From Acidimicrobiia bacterium (GTDB lineage: Bacteria; Actinomycetota; Acidimicrobiia; Spongiisociales; JAENVV01): a DNA stretch of 37,922 nucleotides. Both the position numbers and the translations under genes were made by a program. Shown here one piece after another: positions 7,865 through 14,653 of the stretch. The notes beneath the pieces were generated by a model. It saw only the letters and a list, made by a program, of their open reading frames with translations, was not told the DNA's origin and searched no databases. Numbering within the stretch: position 1 is the first letter of the stretch; each line of letters opens with the position of its first letter. The stretch is taken from positions 1 through 37,922 of the forward strand of contig JAGXFS010000084.1 of the NCBI GenBank assembly GCA_024637275.1. Reading direction: 5' to 3'.

Positions 7865-8967
7865 TGATCTCACTCGAGACAACGCTCCGGCGGATTATCG
7901 TCGGTTATCGAGCCATTGCGATGTTGTGGATGCTGTCGCTCGCCCTGGTATCGCTGGCCTCGGACGAAGCTGAGCGACCAGCCGTCATCGTGGCGGCCGT
8001 TGGCTTGGTGGCGGCCTGGACGTCCCTGACATTGTGGATCTCTTTCCGTCGTCCGGGTATCTTCCGAAGCTGGGCCTTCCTGGGTCTGGATACTTTCGTG
8101 AGCGCGTTGATTCTCGTGTCTCCCAATCTTGCCGGATCCCCGAATTTCGTCGGTGGCTACCCGCTTTCTTCGGTCCTCATAGGCGTGCTCGGCAAGGGAC
8201 TGCTCGGAGCGACCGCCCCGGTGCTGGTCCTGGTCAGCCTCGTTCTGATTCAGATCGCCATCGGTGATCGTATAGGCGATCCGACGGTGCTCAGCTCGAA
8301 CGTCCTCGTGTATCCGTTCATGGCGGCTCCCGTCACTTGGGCCGTTGGCGCGTTGCGTCGCTCGGATCGCCTACGCATCGCCGCCGAATCCAACCTGGAG
8401 GAGGAACGGGCGGAGCGGATTCGAGCCGAAGAACGCTCGGAGCTAGCCGCTCACCTGCACGACTCGGTGTTACAGACGCTGGCGTTGATCCAGCGAAGCA
8501 GCACGGACGCCGACGAGGTTGTGGCGCTGGCCCGTGGACAAGAACGTGACCTTCGGTCATGGTTGTACGGATCGCGCTTGGACGGTGAGTCCTTCGAGTC
8601 GGCGATGGTTGCTACCGGAGCTGAAATCGAGGAGTCCTATAAGGTCCCGATCGAACTGGTTGTCGTCAGCGATGCACCGCTCAGCGACGGCCTACGCAGC
8701 ATGATCGCCGCAGCTCGCGAAGCCATGATCAATGCTGCCAAGCACTCGGGAGCTTCCGAGATATCCGTCTTCGCCGAAGTGATTGGTGATCGGGCCATGG
8801 TGTTCGTGCGTGACCGGGGAACCGGATTCGATCCCGAATCGATTCCCGAAGATCGAAAAGGCGTCTCAGAATCCATTCAGGGACGAATGGCTCGCCACGG
8901 AGGGTCTTCGGTGATTAACTCGAAACCCGGCACTGGCACCGAAGTCCGGCTTACGATGCACCTATGA
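7864..8967 (+). CDS. NarL-type sensor histidine kinase, membrane-bound
   Basis: This 367-residue histidine kinase has about five hydrophobic segments in residues 10-165 with short loops and no large sensory domain outside the membrane. A charged coiled segment follows (about 170-195, NLEEERAERIRAEE). The HisKA_3-like H-box is ELAAHLHDSVLQTLALIQ, with His199 the likely phosphorylated residue. The C-terminal ATPase has an N-box AAREAMINAAKHSG, then VFVRDRGTGFDPESIP and SKPGTGTEVRLTM. The ATG overlaps the preceding stop (TGATG), and the end overlaps the response regulator start (ATGA). The signal is unknown. Lack of an extracytoplasmic domain suggests sensing within the membrane or cytoplasm. 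Confidence 0.93.
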   Translation: MISLETTLRRIIVGYRAIAMLWMLSLALVSLASDEAERPAVIVAAVGLVAAWTSLTLWISFRRPGIFRSWAFLGLDTFVSALILVSPNLAGSPNFVGGYPLSSVLIGVLGKGLLGATAPVLVLVSLVLIQIAIGDRIGDPTVLSSNVLVYPFMAAPVTWAVGALRRSDRLRIAAESNLEEERAERIRAEERSELAAHLHDSVLQTLALIQRSSTDADEVVALARGQERDLRSWLYGSRLDGESFESAMVATGAEIEESYKVPIELVVVSDAPLSDGLRSMIAAAREAMINAAKHSGASEISVFAEVIGDRAMVFVRDRGTGFDPESIPEDRKGVSESIQGRMARHGGSSVINSKPGTGTEVRLTMHL

Positions 8968-9605
8968 GTGAACCAATCCGCGTATTTATCGTTGATGACC
9001 ATGACTTGTTCCGATCGGGAGTTCGCAACGAACTCGGCGCCGGGATCGACGTAATTGGTGAGGCGAGCGAGGTAGACGCCGCCATCGAACTCATCGCCGA
9101 ACGCACGCCAGAAGTCGTCCTGCTCGACGTCCATATGCCAGGAGGCGGAGGCAAGGCGGTCATTGAGGGCATCAAAGAGCTACATCCTGACGTGGCATTT
9201 CTCGCGTTGTCCGCATCGGACGCGGCTGAAGACGTCGTAGCCATCATCCGGGCCGGAGCCAGAGGGTACGTCACGAAAACCATTGGCCCCCACGAGTTGG
9301 TGGCCGCCATCGAGCGAGTCCACGGTGGCGACGCGGTGTTCTCCCCGCGCCTGGCTGGATTTGTCCTTGATGCTTTTTCGCACATTGCCATCGCCGACAT
9401 CGACCCCGAGCTGGATTTGTTGACGGATCGTGAACGTGACGTTCTACGCCACATCGCCAGGGGCTACACGTACAAAGAAACCGGTGAGCAGCTGTTCATC
9501 TCCGTCAAGACGGTCGAGTCGCACATGTCGTCGGTTTTGCGCAAACTTCAACTCTCGAATCGTCACGAGTTGACCAAGTGGGCAACGGACCGCAAACTCA
9601 TCTAG
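8964..9605 (+). CDS. NarL/LuxR-family response regulator
   Basis: This 213-residue regulator is paired with the upstream kinase by a 4-bp overlap. The receiver domain has the acidic pair D11/D12, phospho-acceptor Asp55 (VVLLDVHMPGGGG), the conserved Ser/Thr region (ALSASDA) and Lys in YVTKTIGP. The C-terminal LuxR helix-turn-helix begins LLTDRERDVLRHIARGYTYKE and includes QLFISVKTVESHMSSVLRKL. It should act as a phosphorylation-dependent DNA-binding transcription factor. Targets are not evident. The nearest candidates are its own operon and the convergent acidic-protein gene, whose stop codon overlaps its own. Confidence 0.95.
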   Translation: MSEPIRVFIVDDHDLFRSGVRNELGAGIDVIGEASEVDAAIELIAERTPEVVLLDVHMPGGGGKAVIEGIKELHPDVAFLALSASDAAEDVVAIIRAGARGYVTKTIGPHELVAAIERVHGGDAVFSPRLAGFVLDAFSHIAIADIDPELDLLTDRERDVLRHIARGYTYKETGEQLFISVKTVESHMSSVLRKLQLSNRHELTKWATDRKLI

Positions 9606-11767
9606 TCGGCAAGCGGAACCGCGGTGGGCTTGAGCGTCACGGCTGTGCCAGACACTGTCACCAACATTTGATCGTCGATCGGCTGTACGGCATGAGTAAC
9701 CGCCACGATCGCATGCGCGCCACGGAGGACGCCATCTTCGGTCAGGGCATCGATGGCCGCTCTGCGTCCGCCTGCCACCGCGTGAACATCATGAGAACCA
9801 ACGAGAGAATCGGCGACGGCTAATCCAAGAAACTCGTCGATGTCGTAGCCAGCGACGGTCGACAGGTTGGTGATGATCATGCGCCAGGTTTCGACACCTT
9901 CATCGTCCTGGACCCAACCCTCGTAAGCGTCGTCGCTGCGGGTGCCCCAATCTTCGGGAATGGGTTTCTTGGCAATGACGCCGGTGGCGATGGTTCCCAG
10001 AATTGGCGGATGAACCGCTGTCATTTCGCTGGCCTCGAGCTCAGCCGCGTCGACTTTCAGATCGCCGGCGGATGCGGCAAAAGGATTCGAGTCGAGTGAT
10101 GGCGTCTCAACCAGACGCATTGGTGGGAGCGTGTCGATCGGCGTGTCGTCGGTCGGTTCCTCGGATAATGCAGCTTGTTCCACTTCTTCGTCCACAGGTT
10201 CGACTGCTGCTTCCACGACTTCGGCCGTTTCGACTTGTTCATCGGCTTCGTCAGTGGCCGTCTCGATGGAATCCTCTGCCGCATAGGGATCAACAAAGCC
10301 GAACGACGCCAGCGGTTCATCCTGGTCGGACTCGTCGGACGAATCACTTGCCATGGCTTGTTCGACGTCGTTGGCGACATCCAGTGTCGGCTCTGCGACC
10401 TCGGGATCGGTGGCAGCTTCGTCGTCGATCATGAAGTCGGGTAAGTCGTCAACCGTCGGGGCGTCGATGTGATCGAGGATCGTTGGTGGCTTGGTCTCGA
10501 TGGAGGCGGCAGCAGCTGCGACTGCGGCAATCGCCTCGTCGCCGGAGCCAAACACCGCTCCAAACGGGTCGTCGGCGGTCTCATTGGAACCGCCGAACAC
10601 GACGTCGAACGCCTCAGCCGATTCGCTGGCATGCTCGGGAGTCTGGATGTCGGCGACCGGATCACCATCGCCGAGGTGTTCAAGCTCCTGGTAGATCGCC
10701 GGTGGTGTACCCGCCGACAAGAAGTCGGTGTCGCCGAACGCGGCCGTTGCTAGGTCGTCCTCATCGGACTCTACGGTCCCTTCAGGTAGGATCTCATCCT
10801 CAGGAGCCTCATCCTGTTCAGGCTCGTCGGTTGGTGCGGGCTGGCTCATGAACTCTGGATAGAAGTCTGCGTTATCGTCGGTTGACTCGTCAACGTCCTT
10901 GTCGCTAGCTCCGAAGACGGCATCCGAGCTGAACGAGATGGCGTCAGCAGGTTGGTCTCCGAGAGCGTTCAATGTCTCGGCCAGTTCGGCGTCGATATCG
11001 GCTGCTTCATCTCGTTCGACCGCCGGAATGTCGAAGGCGGGTAGATCGCCATCGGTGAGTTCCACGGATTCAAAATCGGCCGTGACGTCGTCGAACTGAA
11101 TGGAAGAAATCCCTTCGTCGAATGAAGCGGCCGTGTCATCGATGCCGGCCGTTTCGGCTGCTTCAGTTTCGCCGGCGTCTGCCCCGTCGGTTGGGGCGCT
11201 TCCTTTCAGCGGAGGGAGGCTCGGAGACCCGCCGAACAACCCTGATGCGGCGAGAAGCGGATTCATCGGCCGGCTGGGAGGACGAACATCATCAGTCGGC
11301 TCGTTCGATCTGTCGCTCGAATCCGAACCAATATCCTCAAACCCTGGTAGATCTTCATCACCTGGTAGGTCGTTAGCAATGGAGAGATCAGCGAACGCGC
11401 CTTCAACCATCTCCGTTGAGAATTCGGTGTCATCCAGGCCCTCAGCGAGAGCGCTTTCCGCGAGTGGGCCAAGATCGGACTCTGGGTCGAGGTCGGAGAA
11501 GTTGCCGAAATCGCCAAGATCCAGGTCGCTTCCAACCTCTGATGGAGATAGGTCAGGGACGGCGACAGCCGGTTCCTCGAGCTCCAGGTCGGGGAGCGCC
11601 GGCGGCTCACTTTCAACCGTGGGCTCAGGGTCGGCGATGGTCGAAAGGTCGGCGAGGTCTTCGGGCAGTTCGTCTTGTGACGAGACCGGGGCCGGCGGTG
11701 GCGGACTGTCGGTTTCGGTACTGCTCAGACCCCAGGGGTCCCCGCTCGCTAGATCGTTGTCAGACAC
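9602..11767 (-). CDS. Large acidic low-complexity protein with C-terminal YbjQ-like domain
   Basis: This is a 721-residue protein. Residues 1-570 are strongly acidic and poor in Lys and Arg, with Ala, Ser, Thr, Pro and Gly, as in a disordered region. Short motifs recur: DLPGF, DLPAF and DLPDF, and VFGAS, VFGGS and VFGSG. The last 130 residues look folded. EDWGTRSDDAYEGWVQDD is followed by LSTVAGYDIDEFLGLAVADS and GAHAIVAVTHAVQ, ending VTVSGTAVTLKP. This resembles the YbjQ/UPF0145 pattern (a short enzyme-less fold of unknown role, often ending in SGTAV). There is no signal peptide or membrane segment. GTG 11767 has a good Shine-Dalgarno (GAGGAG, 9 bases away). It is transcribed against all its neighbours. 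The function is unknown. Confidence 0.82.
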   Translation of the reverse strand: MSDNDLASGDPWGLSSTETDSPPPPAPVSSQDELPEDLADLSTIADPEPTVESEPPALPDLELEEPAVAVPDLSPSEVGSDLDLGDFGNFSDLDPESDLGPLAESALAEGLDDTEFSTEMVEGAFADLSIANDLPGDEDLPGFEDIGSDSSDRSNEPTDDVRPPSRPMNPLLAASGLFGGSPSLPPLKGSAPTDGADAGETEAAETAGIDDTAASFDEGISSIQFDDVTADFESVELTDGDLPAFDIPAVERDEAADIDAELAETLNALGDQPADAISFSSDAVFGASDKDVDESTDDNADFYPEFMSQPAPTDEPEQDEAPEDEILPEGTVESDEDDLATAAFGDTDFLSAGTPPAIYQELEHLGDGDPVADIQTPEHASESAEAFDVVFGGSNETADDPFGAVFGSGDEAIAAVAAAAASIETKPPTILDHIDAPTVDDLPDFMIDDEAATDPEVAEPTLDVANDVEQAMASDSSDESDQDEPLASFGFVDPYAAEDSIETATDEADEQVETAEVVEAAVEPVDEEVEQAALSEEPTDDTPIDTLPPMRLVETPSLDSNPFAASAGDLKVDAAELEASEMTAVHPPILGTIATGVIAKKPIPEDWGTRSDDAYEGWVQDDEGVETWRMIITNLSTVAGYDIDEFLGLAVADSLVGSHDVHAVAGGRRAAIDALTEDGVLRGAHAIVAVTHAVQPIDDQMLVTVSGTAVTLKPTAVPLAD

Positions 11768-11844
11768 CTAAAATTCTCCTCGTGGCCACGTAATAGGGAG
11801 GATACTCCACCCCGGTCTCTTCGACCTACTACCTTGTATCGGCG

Positions 11845-12507
11845 ATGAAGCTCACGGTCCTAACCATCTTTCCAGACTTTTTTGAGTCACCCTTGGGTAT
11901 CAGCATCGTCAAGCGCGCCCAGGAGATCGGTGCGCTCGATATCGAGATACGAGATTTACGAGAGTACGGGCTAGGAATTCACCGTCAGCTTGATGATGCA
12001 CCGTTCGGAGGCGGGGCGGGCATGGTCATGATGATCGGCCCGCTGCATGAGGCGCTATCGACGTTGGCGGACTCTCATCGGGTCCTGATGACGCCGGCCG
12101 GAACACCGTTGTTGCAGGAAACCCTCGATCGATGGGCGACCCTAGATCACCTCACTTTGGTCTGCGGAAGGTACGAGGGGGTGGACGAGCGAGTGGCCGA
12201 CCACCATATCGACGAGTCGGTGTCACTTGCTGACGTGGTCCTTGCCGGCGGCGAGGTGGCTGCGTTGGCCATCATCGAGGGAGTGGCCCGCTTGCTCCCG
12301 GATGTGCTGGGTAATCCGGTTTCAGCCGAGCATGAATCTTTCCGCGATGGTCTCCTCGAAGAACCTCAATACACCCGCCCGGCCGAGTTCAACGGCTGGA
12401 ACGTTCCTGAGGTGCTTCTGAGCGGCGACCATGGGCGGATCGCCGAGTGGCGCCAGGAGCAACGCCTCAAGCGGACGCGCGAGAGGCGGCCTGACCTGCT
12501 GGATTGA
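11845..12507 (+). CDS. trmD: tRNA (guanine-37-N1)-methyltransferase TrmD
   Basis: TrmD makes m1G37 in tRNAs with G36-G37, which prevents +1 frameshifting. The 220-residue protein has the SPOUT trefoil-knot fold. Markers are MKLTVLTIFPDFFESPLG, the QLDDAPFGGGAGMVM substrate loop, LVCGRYEGVDERVADH and the interdomain FRDGLLEEPQYTRP with the catalytic Asp. The usual knot sequence IGDYVLSGGE is here SLADVVLAGGE, a departure at the Gly and Tyr positions. The gene is separated from rimM by the cofGH block but keeps its rplS partner downstream. An intergenic promoter for rplS overlaps its stop. Confidence 0.96.
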   Translation: MKLTVLTIFPDFFESPLGISIVKRAQEIGALDIEIRDLREYGLGIHRQLDDAPFGGGAGMVMMIGPLHEALSTLADSHRVLMTPAGTPLLQETLDRWATLDHLTLVCGRYEGVDERVADHHIDESVSLADVVLAGGEVAALAIIEGVARLLPDVLGNPVSAEHESFRDGLLEEPQYTRPAEFNGWNVPEVLLSGDHGRIAEWRQEQRLKRTRERRPDLLD

Positions 12508-12530
12508 CTTGTCGTCCAGGGTGGTAACAT
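12504..12530 (+). promoter_or_regulatory. Extended -10 promoter for rplS overlapping the trmD stop
   Basis: TTGACT (12504-12509) contains the trmD stop codon. TAACAT (12525-12530) is preceded by TGG, giving an extended -10 (TGnTAACAT). The spacing is 15 bp, short of the usual 17, which the extended -10 could offset. The predicted 5' leader of rplS would be about 50 bases. The site would let L19 and LepB be made independently of trmD. Confidence 0.45.
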
Positions 12531-12586
12531 GACCGCCGCACTTGTGCCTTTTGTCGCGCGCGGTGTCTTCCAAGGAGCCTTCAGAC

Positions 12587-12931
12587 ATGAATGACATTGA
12601 TTACATCGAAAGCGCCCACATGCGCAGCGATACCCCCAAGTTTGGACCAGGCGACGTTGTCAAGGTGCATGTTCGGGTCGTCGAAGGTGGCCGCGAAAGA
12701 ACTCAGATCTTCGAAGGCGTCGTAATCGCCAAAAATGGTGGCGGGGTCCGCGAGACCTTCACCGTCCGTAAAATGAGTTTTGGAGTAGGCGTTGAGCGGG
12801 TGTTCCCACTCCACGCTCCCATTATCCAGAGCATCGAAGTTGCTCGACGTGGTGACGTACGGCGCGCCAAGCTTTACTATCTCAGGGATCGGGTCGGTAA
12901 AGCCGCCCGCATCAAGGAGAAGCGGGACTGA
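12587..12931 (+). CDS. rplS: Large ribosomal subunit protein bL19
   Basis: bL19 sits at the 30S-50S interface. The 114-residue protein has [33 protein letters not shown], then [21 protein letters not shown] and the C-terminal [26 protein letters not shown], all canonical. ATG 12587 is chosen because it has an ideal Shine-Dalgarno (AAGGAG at 12572-12577, 9 bases upstream). The longer frame to 12542 adds unrelated residues. Its gene neighbours trmD and lepB are standard. Confidence 0.97.
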   Translation: MNDIDYIESAHMRSDTPKFGPGDVVKVHVRVVEGGRERTQIFEGVVIAKNGGGVRETFTVRKMSFGVGVERVFPLHAPIIQSIEVARRGDVRRAKLYYLRDRVGKAARIKEKRD

Positions 12932-12948
12932 CCAACTCCTCAGATCCC

Positions 12949-13605
12949 GTGTTTCGAGACCCTTACGCCGACGGCTCGGCTTACGAGCCACCCGAGGAAC
13001 TTGCGGACAAGAAGCCGAAACGTAAGTCGTTCCTGGCCGAACTTCCCGTACTCATCATCATCGCTTTGGCGATTGCCATCATCCTCAAAGCGCTGCTCGT
13101 TCAGGCGTTTTGGATCCCCTCGCAGTCAATGGTTCCGACCTTGCTCGTCGACGATCGTGTGTTCGTCAACAAACTCATGGCTTTTACCGACCTCGAACGG
13201 GGAGACGTGGTGGTCTTCATATCGCCATTTGCTGACGAAGGCGCCCCCGCAGAACCGGTCGGCACAAGGATTTTGGAAACGTTGAAGCAGACGTTTGGCA
13301 TCACGAGCACCGCCGTCCCGGACGATCTGATCAAACGGGTCATCGGCCTGCCCGGCGAAACCGTCGAAATCCTCGACAACCACGTGCAGGTCGACGGAGT
13401 CGTTCTTGACGAGCCGTACCTGGCCGATAATGTGCAAATGTCGGACATGGCTCCCCGGACGCTGCGCAACGACGAACTGTGGGTTATGGGTGACAATCGA
13501 GACTTTTCTTCAGATAGTCGTCGGTTCGGGCCGATAAAGGTGAATAATGTCATCGGGCGAGCGTTCGTACGTTTCTGGCCAACCGACCGATGGGGTGGCC
13601 TGTGA
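12949..13605 (+). CDS. lepB: Signal peptidase I
   Basis: This membrane-anchored protease cleaves signal peptides of exported proteins. The 218-residue protein has a charged cytoplasmic N-terminus (EELADKKPKRKS), one transmembrane helix (about 31-54), then the catalytic Ser60 in PSQSMVPTLL and the general-base Lys129 in DDLIKRVIGLPGE. The late box GDNRDFSSDSRRFGPI is intact. A stretch of about 25 residues between box C and the Lys motif (EPVGTRILETLKQTFGITST) is a common type of insertion. The start is GTG at 12949, 17 bp after rplS. Its stop overlaps a micro-ORF start (GTGA). Confidence 0.96.
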   Translation: MFRDPYADGSAYEPPEELADKKPKRKSFLAELPVLIIIALAIAIILKALLVQAFWIPSQSMVPTLLVDDRVFVNKLMAFTDLERGDVVVFISPFADEGAPAEPVGTRILETLKQTFGITSTAVPDDLIKRVIGLPGETVEILDNHVQVDGVVLDEPYLADNVQMSDMAPRTLRNDELWVMGDNRDFSSDSRRFGPIKVNNVIGRAFVRFWPTDRWGGL

Positions 13606-13694
13606 ATCTGCGAACCTCCTCGGTGGGAAGGCGAGTGGTACCGGCCAAGCGCGACCAGGACGGCGACCGGGTTGGCGATAAGGACACAGCGTGA
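13602..13694 (+). CDS. Candidate 30-residue micro-ORF between lepB and DUF2469
   Basis: A 30-codon frame starts with GTG at 13602, sharing GTGA with the lepB stop. It ends with TGA at 13692-13694, sharing GTGA with the start of the next gene. It fills the lepB-DUF2469 gap exactly. The product is highly charged, begins MNLRTSSVGRRVVPAKRD and ends DKDTA, with no recognisable domain. In many actinobacteria rnhB lies here, but this frame does not resemble RNase HII. It may be a real small protein, a translation relay, or chance. Confidence 0.3.
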   Translation: MNLRTSSVGRRVVPAKRDQDGDRVGDKDTA

Positions 13695-13987
13695 ACGAAG
13701 AAGATCTTGAACGATACGAATCAGCAGTAGAGCTCCAGCTGTACAAGGAGTATCGGGATGTTTTGCCCATGTTCAAGTATGTGGTTGAAACCGAACGACG
13801 GTTCTATCTGGCCAACCGGGTCGACGTAAACGAGCGAACCGCCAACGGATCCGTTTACTTTGAGGTCCTCCTGGAGGATGCTTGGGTATGGGATATGTAT
13901 CGCCCCGCCCGTTTTCTGCAAAAAGTGCGCGTGATGAGTTTCCGGGACCTGAACATCGAAGAACTCGAACCTGGAGTGCAGATCTAG
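13691..13987 (+). CDS. DUF2469 protein (conserved actinobacterial small protein)
   Basis: This 98-residue protein belongs to DUF2469, a family nearly universal in Actinomycetota and of unknown function. The start MNEEDLERYESAVELQLYKEYRDVLPMF and the later RRFYLANRVDV are characteristic. The usual context lepB-(rnhB)-DUF2469-yraN is kept apart from the missing rnhB. GTG 13691 has an AAGGA Shine-Dalgarno. The product is acidic and soluble, with several aromatic residues in the middle (AWVWDMYRPARFLQ). Confidence 0.93.
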   Translation: MNEEDLERYESAVELQLYKEYRDVLPMFKYVVETERRFYLANRVDVNERTANGSVYFEVLLEDAWVWDMYRPARFLQKVRVMSFRDLNIEELEPGVQI

Positions 13988-14304
13988 ACCCGCATCAGCT
14001 GGGCCAGTTTGGCGAGGACCTCGCCTGCGATTTTCTCACCAGACAGGGTTTGGAAGTTCTCGATCGTAATGTTCAGGTCGGCCGTGGTGAACTCGATGTA
14101 ATTGCCAGAAGTGGTCGAGATCGTATCGCCGTTGAGGTGAAGACCCTGTCGGCGCCAGGAGACGACCCGTTTCGCACGTTTACACCCGCCAAACAGCGCC
14201 AGGTCAACAATCTGGCCCGTCAGGCCAGGTGCCGGCGTTGTGATCTGCTCGTCGTCGAGGTCTACCCCGACGGCATACTCTTTCGTTGGTTGCCGAACCC
14301 TTGA
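13888..14304 (+). CDS. yraN: YraN/UPF0102 endonuclease-like protein
   Basis: This 138-residue protein has the UPF0102 fold, related to PD-(D/E)xK nucleases. The core is LGQFGEDLACDFLTRQGLEVLDRN, then GRGELDVIARSGRDRIAVEVKTL (the Glu-Leu-Asp and the Glu-Val-Lys correspond to the nuclease-like motif), followed by FTPAKQRQVNNLA. Its role in cells is not settled. The core begins 35 residues into the frame, and no ATG, GTG or TTG lies closer to it. ATG 13888 has a strong GGAGGA 9 bases upstream inside DUF2469, so the gene would overlap DUF2469 by 100 bp. The N-terminal part has no family counterpart. Confidence 0.85.
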   Translation: MGYVSPRPFSAKSARDEFPGPEHRRTRTWSADLDPHQLGQFGEDLACDFLTRQGLEVLDRNVQVGRGELDVIARSGRDRIAVEVKTLSAPGDDPFRTFTPAKQRQVNNLARQARCRRCDLLVVEVYPDGILFRWLPNP

Positions 14305-14314
14305 GCGTGTCGGC

Positions 14315-14533
14315 CTAGTGAGCATACGGCGAGAGGCGTCCCGTCCGGTCCGCCCGATGCCAGCAGCCGTGATGCCAATGGCGCCGGAGGTCGGGAGCTT
14401 CCTCGGGAACGACGACCAGGTGGCCGACTCCGATGCCGATCAGCGAACCACACCCCGGACACAAATACGTTTTGGTCGCCGCATACGGTTGCACAGGAGT
14501 GATAGTCAGTGTGGTCAACCGAAAAAGCCCCAC
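14315..14533 (-). CDS. Small zinc-ribbon-like protein of actinobacterial type
   Basis: This 72-residue protein contains TYLCPGCGSLIGIGVGHLVV near residues 22-41 and RRHWHHGCW near 50-58. The CxxC and the later His/Cys cluster are likely zinc ligands. I recall the same CPGC-to-HVV-to-RHWH pattern in short conserved actinobacterial proteins of unknown function. The GTG at 14533 overlaps the end of the upstream membrane peptide gene by 19 bp. A TTG at 14518 shares TTGA with that stop and is the tighter coupled start. It is convergent with yraN, 10 bp apart. Confidence 0.72.
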   Translation of the reverse strand: MGLFRLTTLTITPVQPYAATKTYLCPGCGSLIGIGVGHLVVVPEEAPDLRRHWHHGCWHRADRTGRLSPYAH

Positions 14534-14631
14534 ATGATCGCCACGATGGATACAACGACGGCCGCCCCCACCATCGCATAGTCAGCCAGACCGGGGGGCT
14601 TGCCGGCGCCCCGGAACGGGTTCAGACCCAT
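14515..14631 (-). CDS. 38-residue single-pass membrane protein
   Basis: This short frame encodes MGLNPFRGAGKPPGLADYA, then one hydrophobic helix (VGAAVVVSIVAIMW) ending FFG. The ATG at 14631 has a Shine-Dalgarno AAAGGTGG at good spacing. The layout (short basic head with NPFR, ADYAMVGAAVVV, one helix) matches the style of small actinobacterial membrane proteins, so I consider it real although tiny. It lies 22 bp after the crotonase gene and overlaps the zinc-ribbon gene, forming a three-gene minus-strand unit. Function unknown. Confidence 0.65.
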   Translation of the reverse strand: MGLNPFRGAGKPPGLADYAMVGAAVVVSIVAIMWGFFG

Positions 14632-14653
14632 GGGACCACCTTTCGGTCGCCGA

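Noticed and set aside
11100-11771. 223-codon plus-strand frame rich in Ser and Gly
   Set aside because: It mirrors the acidic low-complexity gene on the other strand (Asp and Glu codons read as Ser/Arg/Val in reverse) and has no ribosome-binding site.
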